Assembly: GCA_900469965.1 (NCBI GenBank)
Contig: UBZP01000020.1
Span: 202,892-266,891 of the forward strand
Reading direction: 5' to 3'
DNA from: Hyphomicrobiales bacterium
Lineage (GTDB): Bacteria > Pseudomonadota > Alphaproteobacteria > Rhizobiales > Rhizobiaceae
Length of the DNA stretch: 64,000 nt
Made by a program: the position numbers and the translations under genes. The notes beneath the pieces were generated by a model, which saw only the letters and a list, made by a program, of their open reading frames with translations, searched no databases and had not been told where the DNA came from. Shown here one piece after another: positions 17,608-26,683 of this stretch (its first letter is position 1; every line of letters begins with the position of its first letter).

Positions 17608-18765
17608 ATGACCGATCGCCCACGCTTTGTGCTCCTGCGCGACGACCGCGAAGACAGGACGACGGTGTTCGCCGATCCGATCGCGACGGTGACGGTGCGC
17701 CGGCGGGCCGATTTCGAGCCCGCCTTCCGCACCCTGCAGGCGGCGCATGCGGACGGCAAGTGGATCGCCGGCTTCATGAGCTACGAGGCCGGCCACCTGT
17801 TCGAGCCGAAGCTCGCGCTCTTCGCGGTCGAGGGACGCGAGACGCCGCTGATGAGCTTCGGCATCTTCGACGCGCCGGCGGACGACCATCCGCTCGCCAC
17901 GCCGAGACACCGGACCGAGAACGAACCCTTTCTGGCCGAGCCGAAAGCGGAATGGGATATCGAGGCCTATCGCCGCCGCTTCGACCGGCTGCACCGCCAC
18001 CTGCGCGAGGGTGACTGCTACCAGGCGAACCTGACGATGCCGGTCCGCGCCCGCTGGAACGGCGATCCCGTCACAGCCTTCTGGTCGCTGATCGAGCGCC
18101 AGCCGGTGAAGTACGGCGCGCTCATCTCACTCGACGGACCGATCCTGCTGTCGCGCTCGCCGGAATTGTTCTTCCGCGTCGACGCCGACGGCGTCATCGA
18201 GACGCATCCGATGAAGGGCACCGCGCCGCGCGGGACGAGCGCCGCCGAGGACGAGGCGATCGTCGCCGCCATGCTGGCCGACCCGAAGTCGCAGGCCGAG
18301 AACCGGATGATCGTCGACCTGCTGCGCAACGACATCTCGCGGATCTCCGAGGTCGGCACGCTGGAGGTGCCGAGGCTCTTTGCGATCGAGACCTATCCGA
18401 CCGTGCACCAGATGGTCAGCCACGTCCGCGCCCGGCTCCTGCCCGGTACATCCCTGCGCGACATCTTCGCCGCCCTCTTTCCCTGCGGCTCGGTGACGGG
18501 TGCTCCGAAGATGCGGGCGATGGAGATCCTGCACGATCTGGAGGCCGGCCCCCGCGACGCCTATTGCGGCGCGATCGGCATGATCGCGCCGGACGGCACC
18601 ATGCAGTTCAACGTCGCGATCCGCACGATCTCGCTTTTTCCCGGCGGCGAGGCCGTCTTCAACGTCGGCGGCGGCATCGTCTTCGATTCCACCGCCGAGG
18701 CCGAATACGAGGAATGCCTGCTGAAGGCGCGCTTTGCCGTGGGGGACCAATGGATCTCTCGCTGA
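17608..18765 (+). CDS. pabB: Aminodeoxychorismate synthase component I
   Basis: PabB converts chorismate and ammonia to 4-amino-4-deoxychorismate for p-aminobenzoate and folate. The 385-residue product is a single chorismate-binding domain; the motifs are GDCYQANLTMP (around 135-145), IETHPMKGTAPRG (around 195-207), KSQAENRMIVDLLRND (around 229-244), FPCGSVTGAPKMRAM and YCGAIG. No PabA glutaminase domain is attached, so ammonia must come from a separate glutaminase. The stop lies inside pabC (16-base overlap). Confidence 0.95.
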   Translation: MTDRPRFVLLRDDREDRTTVFADPIATVTVRRRADFEPAFRTLQAAHADGKWIAGFMSYEAGHLFEPKLALFAVEGRETPLMSFGIFDAPADDHPLATPRHRTENEPFLAEPKAEWDIEAYRRRFDRLHRHLREGDCYQANLTMPVRARWNGDPVTAFWSLIERQPVKYGALISLDGPILLSRSPELFFRVDADGVIETHPMKGTAPRGTSAAEDEAIVAAMLADPKSQAENRMIVDLLRNDISRISEVGTLEVPRLFAIETYPTVHQMVSHVRARLLPGTSLRDIFAALFPCGSVTGAPKMRAMEILHDLEAGPRDAYCGAIGMIAPDGTMQFNVAIRTISLFPGGEAVFNVGGGIVFDSTAEAEYEECLLKARFAVGDQWISR

Positions 18766-19430
18766 TCGAGACGCTGCGCTGGGAGCCGGAGGCGGGCTTC
18801 GTCCGGCTGGAACGGCATCTGGCCCGGCTGGGGCACTCGGCCGCAGCCCTCGGACTGCCGGGCGCCGAGGGCGCGCAGGCGGCGTTGACACAGGCGGTGA
18901 CGACGGCTGTCGCCAATGCGGCACGTGCACCCGGCAACGGCGCGACCACGCTCCCCTCCACCACGCAGCCCGCCCCCCTTCGCGTCCGGCTCGAGCTCTT
19001 CGGCGACGGCCGTATCGAGGTGAAGACCGCGCCCTTCGCGCCGCTCGCAGCCGATGCGACCTGGACGGTCGGGATCGCCAGGACCCGGCTCTCCTCCGCA
19101 GACCCGCTACTGCGCCACAAGACCTCCCGCCGTGCCGCATACGAGGCGGCCCGCGCCGAGTTCGCCGCGGGCGCAGCCGACGAGGTGCTGCTCCTGAACG
19201 AGCGCGGCGAGGTCTGCGAAGGCACCATCACCTCCGTCTTTATCGACGACGGCACCGGCATCCTGAAAACGCCGCCCCTCGCCTGCGGCCTGCTCGCCGG
19301 CGTGCTGCGCGAGGACCTGATCGCAAGCGGCCGGGCGCGGGAGGCGGTGCTGCAGGCAGGCGACCTGGCGGCGGGCCGGCTGTTCGTCGGCAACTCGCTG
19401 CGCGGGTTGATTGCGGCAAGGCTCGCATGA
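18750..19430 (+). CDS. pabC: Aminodeoxychorismate lyase (class IV PLP aminotransferase family)
   Basis: PabC removes pyruvate from 4-amino-4-deoxychorismate to give p-aminobenzoate. The 226-residue protein has the class IV fold signatures: RLERHLARL, the PLP lysine in LLRHKTSRRAAYE (about residue 113), NERGEVCEGTITSVF (about 150-164) and the PLACGLLAGVLRE segment. The start ATG at 18750 lies inside pabB, consistent with coupled translation. The stop overlaps the DUF3445 start (ATGA). Substrate assignment rests mainly on the pabB linkage. Confidence 0.9.
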   Translation: MDLSLIETLRWEPEAGFVRLERHLARLGHSAAALGLPGAEGAQAALTQAVTTAVANAARAPGNGATTLPSTTQPAPLRVRLELFGDGRIEVKTAPFAPLAADATWTVGIARTRLSSADPLLRHKTSRRAAYEAARAEFAAGAADEVLLLNERGEVCEGTITSVFIDDGTGILKTPPLACGLLAGVLREDLIASGRAREAVLQAGDLAAGRLFVGNSLRGLIAARLA

Positions 19431-20335
19431 CCCAGCCCGCCTACACACCCTATGACGGCTCCGCCCGCCTGTTCACGATCGGTCTCGGCCAGCTCGACCC
19501 CGACCGCTGGCTGGAGCCGGACGACGAACTGGAACGCTACCTTGCGGAAAAGGAGCGCGTGCTGGCGCAGCACCGCGACCAGGTCTTCGTCGAGGAGGAC
19601 GGCACGCGGGAGGCGCAGGCCGAGGTTCTGGACCTCGTCGCCGGTTTCGTCACGCGACGGCATCCGCAACGCTATCGCCGTGACGGCGAGGCCATCGTCA
19701 TCGAGAACGGTGCCGGCGGCCGCAAGGTCCGGCTGGACGATCCGGGCGTATCGCCGCTCCTCGCAGCCGGCGCGCTCGTCCAGGACGACCTCGTGGTCAT
19801 GCGCAGGCGGGACACCGGCTGGCACCTCGTCGCGGGTTACGTCTCCTTCCCCTCCTCCTGGTCGCTGCCGGAGAAGTTCGGCCGGCGGATGGAGGATATC
19901 CATGCGCCGGTGCCGGATTTCGGCGACGGCAGCCGCAATGCCGCCCTCATCAACCGGATGTTCGACAACCTGCAGGTGGAGCGTCCCGTCTTCCGCTTCA
20001 ACTGGTCGATCAATCCGGACGCCGACCTCTACTATCCGGCCTCCAAGGCGCATGGCGCGCTGCCTTCCGGCCACGACCTTGCGCTCGAGCGCACCTTTGC
20101 CCGGGTGGAGCGCCAGACGCTGCGCCGCCTGCCGGCCTCGGGCGACATCCTCTTCACCATCCGCATCTACAACGATCCGCTGGCGGCCGTCCGCAGCCTG
20201 CCGAACGCCGCCGAGGTGGCCGAGACATTCGCAAGCCAGCTCGAGGAACTGACCGATCCGCAGGCCGCCTACAAGGGCCTGATCGACAGGCGCACGGCCT
20301 TGGCAAAGCTGTTGCGCTCGCACACGACCGGCTAG
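19427..20335 (+). CDS. DUF3445 family, heme-dependent oxidative N-demethylase-like protein
   Basis: A 302-residue DUF3445 protein. This family contains the alpha subunit of a heme-dependent oxidative N-demethylase that removes methyl groups from dimethylamine, producing formaldehyde. The central GWHLVAGYVSFPSSWSLPEKFGRRMEDIHAPVP stretch and the later VERPVFRFNWSI and RVERQTLRRLP segments are the family landmarks. The gene overlaps pabC by four bases and is the last of a three-gene coupled operon. A formaldehyde-producing enzyme together with p-aminobenzoate (folate) genes makes metabolic sense, since tetrahydrofolate traps formaldehyde, but this link is an inference. Beta and gamma subunits are not nearby. 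Confidence 0.8.
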   Translation: MTQPAYTPYDGSARLFTIGLGQLDPDRWLEPDDELERYLAEKERVLAQHRDQVFVEEDGTREAQAEVLDLVAGFVTRRHPQRYRRDGEAIVIENGAGGRKVRLDDPGVSPLLAAGALVQDDLVVMRRRDTGWHLVAGYVSFPSSWSLPEKFGRRMEDIHAPVPDFGDGSRNAALINRMFDNLQVERPVFRFNWSINPDADLYYPASKAHGALPSGHDLALERTFARVERQTLRRLPASGDILFTIRIYNDPLAAVRSLPNAAEVAETFASQLEELTDPQAAYKGLIDRRTALAKLLRSHTTG

Positions 20336-20406
20336 CAAAGCCTGCGGCAGCCGCCCTGCCCACTTTATTGTGACGGAATTCTATGCTCTAGGCTGTCTCC
20401 GGATCG

Positions 20407-20431
20407 AAAAGGGCCGCGCGGCCCTCTTTTT
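20407..20431 (+). terminator. Palindromic hairpin with T-run before hss
   Basis: A 16-base palindrome (AGGGCCGCGCGGCCCT, 20410-20425) is preceded by A and followed by CTTTTT. It resembles a rho-independent terminator. It is only 38 bases before the hss start, so it either ends the pab operon or acts as an attenuator in the hss leader. Confidence 0.75.
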
Positions 20432-20468
20432 GCGACATCGGGACGCTTCCCGTCAGGAGAACGAAAGA

Positions 20469-21920
20469 ATGGCAGAAACGAGCTATCCGGTTTACGGAGA
20501 GATCACGGGCCCGATCATCATGATCGGCTTCGGTTCCATCGGTCGCGGCACGCTGCCGCTGATCGAGCGTCACTTCAAGTACGACAAGAACCGCCTCATC
20601 GTCATCGAACCGCGCAAGGATGCTGCCGACGACGAGATCTTCAAGAAGCACGGCGTTCGCCACGTCACCGAATTCGTGACGAAGGAAAACTACAAGGACC
20701 TGCTGAAGCCGCTTCTCAAGGAAGGCGGCGGCCAGGCCTTCGTGGTCAACCTCTCGGTCGACACCTCCTCGCTCGACCTCATCAAGCTCTGCCGCAAGCA
20801 CGACGCGCTCTACATCGACACGGTGGTGGAGCCCTGGCTCGGCTTCTATTTCGACAAGAGCCTGAAGAACGCCGACCGCACCAACTATGCGCTGCGCGAG
20901 ACGGTGCGCAAGGAGAAGGCGAAGAACCCCGGCGGCACCACCGCCGTCTCCACCTGCGGCGCAAACCCGGGCATGGTGTCCTGGTTCGTCAAGGAGGCGC
21001 TGGTCAACCTCGCTCGCGACCTCGGCATCAAGCACGACATCCCTGCGCAGGACGACCGCGAGGGCTGGGCCAGGCTGATGAAGAAGGTCGGCGTGAAGGG
21101 CATCCACATCGCCGAGCGCGACACCCAGCGCACCAAGCGTCCGAAGCCGCTCGACACCTTCTGGAACACCTGGTCGGTGGAAGGCTTCATCTCCGAGGGC
21201 CTGCAGCCGGCCGAGCTCGGCTGGGGCACCCACGAGAACTGGATGCCGAAGAACGCCAAGAAGCACAAGAAGGGCTGCAAGGCGGCGATCTACCTCGAGC
21301 AGCCGGGCGCCAACACGCGCGTGCGCACCTGGTGCCCGACGCCCGGCCCGCAATACGGCTTCCTCGTCACCCATAACGAATCGATCTCGATCGCCGACTT
21401 CTTCACCGTCCGCGACAAGGACGGCGACGTCACCTACCGGCCGACCTGCCATTACGCCTACCATCCGGCCAACGACGCGGTGCTGTCGCTGCACGAGATG
21501 TTCGGCAACGGCGGCAACGCCCAGCCGGTCCACCACGTCCTCGACGAGAACGAGCTGGTCGACGGCATCGACGAACTCGGCGTGCTGCTCTACGGCCACG
21601 ACAAGAACGCCTACTGGTACGGCTCGCGCCTGTCGCTCGAAGAGACCCGCAGGATCGCCCCCTACCAGAACGCCACCGGCCTGCAGGTGACCTCCGCCGT
21701 CCTCGCCGGCATGGTCTGGGCGCTGGAGAACCCCAAGGCCGGCATCGTCGAGGCCGACGAGATGGACTACCGCCGCTGCCTCGAGGTCCAGCGCCCCTAT
21801 CTCGGCCCGGTCGAGGGCCACTACACCGACTGGACCCCGCTCGACGGCCGCCCGGGCCTGTTCCCGGAAGACCTCGACACCAAGGACCCGTGGCAGTTCC
21901 GCAACATCCTCTTCCGATAA
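20469..21920 (+). CDS. hss: Homospermidine synthase
   Basis: Converts two putrescines to sym-homospermidine with NAD, the main polyamine of many rhizobia and other alphaproteobacteria. The 483-residue length is typical. Residues 20-27 (GFGSIGRG) form the Rossmann dinucleotide site, and VVEPWLGFYFDK, STCGANPGMVSWF and the later TWNTWSV-like segment are strongly conserved in the family. A good AGGAG ribosome-binding site precedes the ATG at 20469. A T-tailed hairpin lies just upstream and a terminator just downstream, so the gene is probably expressed alone. Confidence 0.97.
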   Translation: MAETSYPVYGEITGPIIMIGFGSIGRGTLPLIERHFKYDKNRLIVIEPRKDAADDEIFKKHGVRHVTEFVTKENYKDLLKPLLKEGGGQAFVVNLSVDTSSLDLIKLCRKHDALYIDTVVEPWLGFYFDKSLKNADRTNYALRETVRKEKAKNPGGTTAVSTCGANPGMVSWFVKEALVNLARDLGIKHDIPAQDDREGWARLMKKVGVKGIHIAERDTQRTKRPKPLDTFWNTWSVEGFISEGLQPAELGWGTHENWMPKNAKKHKKGCKAAIYLEQPGANTRVRTWCPTPGPQYGFLVTHNESISIADFFTVRDKDGDVTYRPTCHYAYHPANDAVLSLHEMFGNGGNAQPVHHVLDENELVDGIDELGVLLYGHDKNAYWYGSRLSLEETRRIAPYQNATGLQVTSAVLAGMVWALENPKAGIVEADEMDYRRCLEVQRPYLGPVEGHYTDWTPLDGRPGLFPEDLDTKDPWQFRNILFR

Positions 21921-21946
21921 GCGCGAACACCACACTGTTTCAAGGG

Positions 21947-21977
21947 AACGCCCGCCGCCGCGCGGGCGTTTGCTTTT
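21947..21977 (+). terminator. Terminator after hss
   Basis: A nine-base stem AACGCCCGC/GCGGGCGTT with a six-base loop is followed by TGCTTTT. It begins 26 bases after the hss stop codon. Confidence 0.8.
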
Positions 21978-22089
21978 GCGGCGGATAACACCCGACGTTC
22001 CGGGGCGTCTCTTGCTTTCACCGTCCGATCGCGGCATGGTCGGGCCGACTTTTGAAACCCTTTTGCCGGGTAAGTCTACGGAGTCCCTG

Positions 22090-22458
22090 ATGAAACCCTT
22101 GATCGTTGCTTCCCTGTTGACCGCTGCTGCGGCGCTCGCTTCCTGCCAGAGTTCGGAGCGTGCGAACACCTATGCCCCGGTCGCCCAGGCGCCGCAGGGC
22201 GTGGACGGATCATGGGTGGATGCGAACGGCCTGGTCTCCACCTTCAACGGCGGCCAGTTCGCCACCCGGACGACCGACACCAATACGACGATGGCGACCG
22301 GCACCTATGTCCAGCAGCCCGGCGGACTGATCGAGATCAGCCTGTTCTCCAACATCTCCAAGTCGGCCTCCAAGGCCAACTGCTCTCTCGTCACCCCGCG
22401 CCAGCTGAACTGCACCTCGAGCTCGGGCGCCCAGTTCACCCTGAACCGCCAGGGCTGA
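22090..22458 (+). CDS. omp10: Omp10-like outer-membrane lipoprotein
   Basis: A 122-residue lipoprotein: signal peptide with lipobox LASC (Cys19) followed by a polar linker. The mature domain contains GSWVDANGLVSTFNGG, then the RTTDTNT and KANCSLV---QLNCTSS motifs, clearly related to Brucella Omp10 as remembered. The domain probably forms a small beta fold with a disulfide between the two late Cys residues. Omp10 is surface-associated and linked to virulence or envelope integrity in Brucella; in free-living or symbiotic rhizobia its role is not established. The PhzF-like gene follows after 41 bases. Confidence 0.85.
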   Translation: MKPLIVASLLTAAAALASCQSSERANTYAPVAQAPQGVDGSWVDANGLVSTFNGGQFATRTTDTNTTMATGTYVQQPGGLIEISLFSNISKSASKANCSLVTPRQLNCTSSSGAQFTLNRQG

Positions 22459-22499
22459 GCACCCCCCTTCGCAGCCGGCCGCGCCTTCGGGAGAAGACC

Positions 22500-23333
22500 T
22501 TGGACATTCAACGCATCGCAGCCTTCTCCGAAGGCGAGACCGGCGGCAATCCCGCAGGCGTCCTGATCGCGGAAACGCTGCCCGCGCCTGCAGACATGCA
22601 GCGGCTCGCAGCCGAGGTCGGTTTTTCGGAGACGGCCTTCGCCGCGCCGCAGGGCGACGGCTGGCGCGTGCGCTACTTCTCGCCGAAGATCGAGGTGCCG
22701 TTCTGCGGGCATGCGACGATCGCGCTCGGCGCCGCCCTCGCCCTGAAATTCGGCGACGGCACGTTTGCGCTGGCGCTGAACGATGCCGACATCTCCGTCG
22801 AAGCGACGAAGGCGGACGGCGTCGTCTCCGCCGCCCTCCAGTCTCCGCCGACGCGCAGCCGGCCTTCACCGCCCGCATTGACCGCCGAGATCATGGCGCT
22901 CTTCGGCTTTTCGGCAGACGACCTCGACCCGGCCATTCCCCCTGCCCTCATCAACGGCGGCGCCGATCATTTCGTGCTGGCGCTGAAATCGCGCGAGCGG
23001 CTGGCCGCTATGGCCTATGATTTCGAACCGACCCGCGCGGTGATGCTGCGCGAGGGCTGGGCGACGATCCTGCTCGCCTTCGCCGAGACGCCGCGGCTGT
23101 TCCACACCCGCAATCCCTTCGCCTCCGGCGGCGTCTACGAGGATCCGGCGACGGGTGCCGCAACCGCTGCCTTTGCCGGATACCTGCGCGATCTCGGCTG
23201 GTCGCACGAAGGCTCGATCGAGATCGTCCAGGGCGAGGACATGGGCATGCGCTCGCGTCTCCATGCCGAGATCCCGGCCGAGCCGGGCAGCTCGATCCGC
23301 GTCAGCGGCACGGCGCGGATCATGCGGGGCTGA
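22500..23333 (+). CDS. PhzF-family isomerase
   Basis: A 277-residue PhzF-like protein, a family with a diaminopimelate-epimerase fold. Most members outside phenazine producers have unknown substrates. The N-terminal active-site motif FSEGETGGNPAGV (9-21) and EVGFSETAF (with the conserved Glu in SETAF), FSPKIEVPFCGHAT and the C-terminal YEDPATGAATAAFAGYL confirm the family. Initiation at TTG 22500 is supported by GGGAGAAG just upstream; no in-frame ATG exists before the core motif. No other phenazine genes are nearby. Confidence 0.88.
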   Translation: MDIQRIAAFSEGETGGNPAGVLIAETLPAPADMQRLAAEVGFSETAFAAPQGDGWRVRYFSPKIEVPFCGHATIALGAALALKFGDGTFALALNDADISVEATKADGVVSAALQSPPTRSRPSPPALTAEIMALFGFSADDLDPAIPPALINGGADHFVLALKSRERLAAMAYDFEPTRAVMLREGWATILLAFAETPRLFHTRNPFASGGVYEDPATGAATAAFAGYLRDLGWSHEGSIEIVQGEDMGMRSRLHAEIPAEPGSSIRVSGTARIMRG

Positions 23334-23505
23334 GGCGCCTCCGGGCGCCGGCGCTTAACCTTCTTCCACAGCCGGCACCGGCCCGATCGGTTTTCCTCTT
23401 GAAGTTGCGCCTGCGCGGTGGAACCATCGGTTCCGTTCGGGAACCGAGGCCGCCCGGCGCCTGCCTGAGAAGCGGCCCTCCCGCAGGAAACAGGAGAACC
23501 TGCCC

Positions 23506-25362
23506 ATGAATTGCATTCGCCTCGGCCTCTTGGCCACCTCCCTGCTGGCCCTGTCCGGAGGTACGGCATTCGCCGACTACGAACTGAACATTCTCCACAT
23601 CAACGACCTGCACTCGCGCATCGAGCCGATCAACAAGTACGATTCCACCTGCTCGGCCGAGGAGGAGGGCAAGAACGAATGCTTCGGCGGCATCGCCCGC
23701 ATGAAGACGGCGATCGACACCCGCCGCAAGGCGCTTTCCGACGCCGGAGCGAACGTTCTGGTGCTCGACGCCGGCGACCAGTTCCAGGGCTCGCTGTTCT
23801 ACACCACCTACAAGAGCCAGGCGGTCGCCGATTTCATGAACGGCATCGGCTTCGACGCCATGGCCGTCGGCAACCACGAATTCGACAACGGCCCGGAGGA
23901 ACTCGCGAAGTTCCTCGACAGAGCCAAGTTCCCGATCATCTCCGGCAACACCGTCGCCGGCGCCGACACGCCGATCGCCAACCGCATTCCCGGTTACGTG
24001 ATCAAGGACATCGGCGGCCAGAAGGTCGCCGTCGTCTCGGTGCTGGCCACCGACACCGACGAGACCTCCTCCCCCGGCAAGAGCGTCTTCTTCGAAGACG
24101 AGATCACCTATCTCAAGGGCGTCATCCCGACGATTAAGGCCGAGGGCGTCAACAAGATCGTGCTCCTCTCCCACGTCGGCTACCGGCGCGACCAGGAGAT
24201 CGCCCGGGCCGTCGACGGCATCGACGTCATCGTCGGCGGCCACAGCCATACGCTTCTGTCCAACACCGACGAGAAGGCCATCGGCCCCTATCCGACCTTC
24301 GTCCGGAACCCCGCCGGCGTCGACGTGCCGATCGTCCAGGCCTATGCCTACTCGAAATATCTCGGCGACCTGAAGGTCGTTTTCGATGACGCGGGCAATG
24401 TGAAATCCACCAGCGGTGCGCCGATCCTGCTCGATGCCGCCTTCACGCCCGACGCGGGCTTCGCGGCGAAGGTGAAGGAACTGGCAGGCCCGATCGAGGA
24501 GATGAAGACGAAGATCGTCGCCGAGACCGCGGCCCCGATCGACGGCACGCGCGAGAGCTGCCGCGCCGGCGAGTGCGAGATGGGCAATCTCGTCGCCGAT
24601 GCCCTGCTCGACCGCACCAAGGGACAGGGCGTCACCGCCGCGATCACCAACGGTGGCGGCCTGCGCGCCTCGATCGACGCCGGCCCGGTTTCCATGGGCG
24701 AGATCATCACCGTGCTGCCGTTCCAGAACACCGTCTCGACCTTCGGCCTGAAGGGCTCCGACATCGTCGCGGCCCTGGAGAACGGCCTGAGCGAGATCGA
24801 GGACGGCGCCGGCCGCTTCCCGCAGGTCGCCGGCATGAAATTCACCTTCGACACGTCGAAGCCAGCCGGCAGCCGCGTCGTCTCCGTGCAGATGCGGGAG
24901 GGCGATGCCTTCGTCCCGCTCGACCCGGCCAAGGTCTACACGCTCGCCTCCAACAACTACATGCGGGCAGGCGGCGACGGCTACAAGATCTTCGCCACCG
25001 CCGCGACGAACGCCTACGACTTCGGGCCGACGCTCGACGAAGTGCTCGCCGACTACCTCGCCGCCCACCGGCCGTACAAGCCCTATACCGACGGGCGCAT
25101 CGCCACGGCCTCTGCGGCAACGGCCGCAGCAGCACCCGCAGCGCCGGGCACGTCGACCGAACCGGCGGCGGCCGCCCCGGCATCGCCTGCGCCGGCGACC
25201 GGCCCCGCCAAGCATGTCGTCGTGCGCGGCGATACGCTCTGGGACCTGGCCGAGGAAGCCTATGGCGACGGCTTCCAGTGGCGAAAGATCTCCGAGGCGA
25301 ACGGCAATCCGGAACCAAGGGCGCTCGCCATCGGTTCAGAGCTGGAAGTCCCGGCCAAATAA
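23506..25362 (+). CDS. 5'-nucleotidase/UshA-type metallophosphatase fused to a LysM domain
   Basis: A 618-residue periplasmic enzyme. Signal peptide 1-23; metallophosphatase domain about 25-290 with dimetal motifs INDLHS, DAGDQFQGS, AVGNHEFDNG and GGHSHT. The 5'-nucleotidase C-terminal domain (about 320-500) contains GNLVADALLDRTKG, TNGGGLRASI and LPFQNTVSTF. An Ala/Pro/Thr linker (about 530-565) leads to a C-terminal LysM domain (about 568-617; VVVRGDTLWDLAEEAYGDG). It likely hydrolyses nucleotides or UDP-sugars in the periplasm while bound to peptidoglycan, an unusual addition to UshA. Substrate cannot be fixed from sequence. Confidence 0.9.
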   Translation: MNCIRLGLLATSLLALSGGTAFADYELNILHINDLHSRIEPINKYDSTCSAEEEGKNECFGGIARMKTAIDTRRKALSDAGANVLVLDAGDQFQGSLFYTTYKSQAVADFMNGIGFDAMAVGNHEFDNGPEELAKFLDRAKFPIISGNTVAGADTPIANRIPGYVIKDIGGQKVAVVSVLATDTDETSSPGKSVFFEDEITYLKGVIPTIKAEGVNKIVLLSHVGYRRDQEIARAVDGIDVIVGGHSHTLLSNTDEKAIGPYPTFVRNPAGVDVPIVQAYAYSKYLGDLKVVFDDAGNVKSTSGAPILLDAAFTPDAGFAAKVKELAGPIEEMKTKIVAETAAPIDGTRESCRAGECEMGNLVADALLDRTKGQGVTAAITNGGGLRASIDAGPVSMGEIITVLPFQNTVSTFGLKGSDIVAALENGLSEIEDGAGRFPQVAGMKFTFDTSKPAGSRVVSVQMREGDAFVPLDPAKVYTLASNNYMRAGGDGYKIFATAATNAYDFGPTLDEVLADYLAAHRPYKPYTDGRIATASAATAAAAPAAPGTSTEPAAAAPASPAPATGPAKHVVVRGDTLWDLAEEAYGDGFQWRKISEANGNPEPRALAIGSELEVPAK

Positions 25363-25387
25363 AAGGACAATTTGTCTCAACATTCGC

Positions 25388-25423
25388 GCCGGCCCGGGCT
25401 TCCCCGGTCCGGCTTTTCTTTTT
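25388..25423 (+). terminator. Terminator after the nucleotidase gene
   Basis: An 11-base stem (GCCGGCCCGGG/CCCGGTCCGGC, one mismatch) with a four-base loop is followed by TTTTCTTTTT. It lies 25 bases after the stop codon and separates the gene from hemH. Confidence 0.88.
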
Positions 25424-25491
25424 AGAACGGTTTTAGGATTTGCCGCCCGGCCGCTACCGCCACCGTCAGACCGAACGCACAGGACCCGAAC

Positions 25492-26523
25492 ATGCAGAAT
25501 GCCGTCACGAAGCCCGCCGATCATCCGTCCGTCAAGCACGGCAGGATCGGCGTCCTGCTCGTCAATCTCGGCACGCCGGACGGGACCGACTACACCTCGA
25601 TGCGCCGCTACCTGAAGGAGTTCCTGACCGACAAGCGGGTGATCGAGTGGCCGAGGATCGCCTGGTACCCGATCCTGTTCGGCATCGTGCTCAACACCCG
25701 CCCGGGCAAGGTGGGCAAGGCTTACGAACTGATCTGGAACAAGGAGAAGAACGAGAGCTTCCTGCGCACCTATACGCGCAACCAGGCGGAACTGATGGCG
25801 ACCGCGCTTGCCGACCACCCGGACGTCATCGTCGACTGGGCGATGCGCTACGGCCAGCCCTCGATCGCCTCGCGCATGGAGCACCTGCAGAAGCAGGGGT
25901 GCGAGCGCATCCTGCTCTTTCCCCTCTATCCGCAATATGCGGCCGCCACCACCGCGACCGTCAACGACAAGGCCTTCGAGGCGCTCCTGAAGATGCGCTG
26001 GCAGCCGGCGCTGCGCACCGTGCCGCCCTATCACGACGATCCGACCTATATCGAGGCGCTCGCCAATTCCATCACCGCCCATCTTTCGACGCTCGACTGG
26101 GAGCCGGAGGTCGTGCTCGCCTCCTTCCACGGCATCCCGAAATCCTATTTCGACAAGGGCGACCCCTACTACTGCCAGTGCCAGAAGACCGCGCGCCTGC
26201 TGCGTGACCGCCTCGGCTGGTCGGAGGAGAAGCTGCGCGTGACCTTCCAGTCGCGCTTCGGCCCGGAGGAGTGGCTGCAGCCCTATACCGACAAGACGGT
26301 GGAGCGACTGGCGCAGGAAGGCATAAAGAAGATCGCCGTCCTCAATCCCGGCTTCGTCTCCGACTGCCTGGAGACGCTGGAGGAGATCGCCGGCCAGGCG
26401 GCCGAGAGCTTCCACCACAATGGCGGCGAGAAGTTCGCCCACATCCCCTGCCTGAACGACAGCCCCGACGGCATGGCCGTCCTGGAGAAGGTCGTCCGCC
26501 GCGAACTCGCAGGCTGGATCTGA
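25492..26523 (+). CDS. hemH: Ferrochelatase
   Basis: Inserts ferrous iron into protoporphyrin IX, the last step of heme synthesis. The 343-residue protein has the family features: VLLVNLGTPDGTD (17-30), LFPLYPQYAAATTATV (about 143-158), the catalytic His in ASFHGIPKSY (about 206), and FQSRFGPEEWLQPYT (about 250). Cysteines in YYCQCQKT resemble the partly conserved Cys pair seen in some alphaproteobacterial ferrochelatases. It starts after a terminator, so it has its own promoter, and is followed 160 bases later by qmcA. Confidence 0.96.
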   Translation: MQNAVTKPADHPSVKHGRIGVLLVNLGTPDGTDYTSMRRYLKEFLTDKRVIEWPRIAWYPILFGIVLNTRPGKVGKAYELIWNKEKNESFLRTYTRNQAELMATALADHPDVIVDWAMRYGQPSIASRMEHLQKQGCERILLFPLYPQYAAATTATVNDKAFEALLKMRWQPALRTVPPYHDDPTYIEALANSITAHLSTLDWEPEVVLASFHGIPKSYFDKGDPYYCQCQKTARLLRDRLGWSEEKLRVTFQSRFGPEEWLQPYTDKTVERLAQEGIKKIAVLNPGFVSDCLETLEEIAGQAAESFHHNGGEKFAHIPCLNDSPDGMAVLEKVVRRELAGWI

Positions 26524-26683
26524 TCCGGCCTGACGGATCGACTGGCAGCGACGGCGAAATTGCGCTGGCCTTGGGGCGGGGATTGCGTAGAGTGGCCCGG
26601 ATAACGCGTTGAATCTGCGCACAATCCTGCCCGGACCCTTCCGCACGACCGGGCACCGTGCGCAAAGCCGAAGGGGACGGGGC

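Noticed and set aside
20388..22169. A 593-codon minus-strand ORF antisense to homospermidine synthase
   Set aside because: It is a codon-bias shadow; hss motifs are unambiguous.
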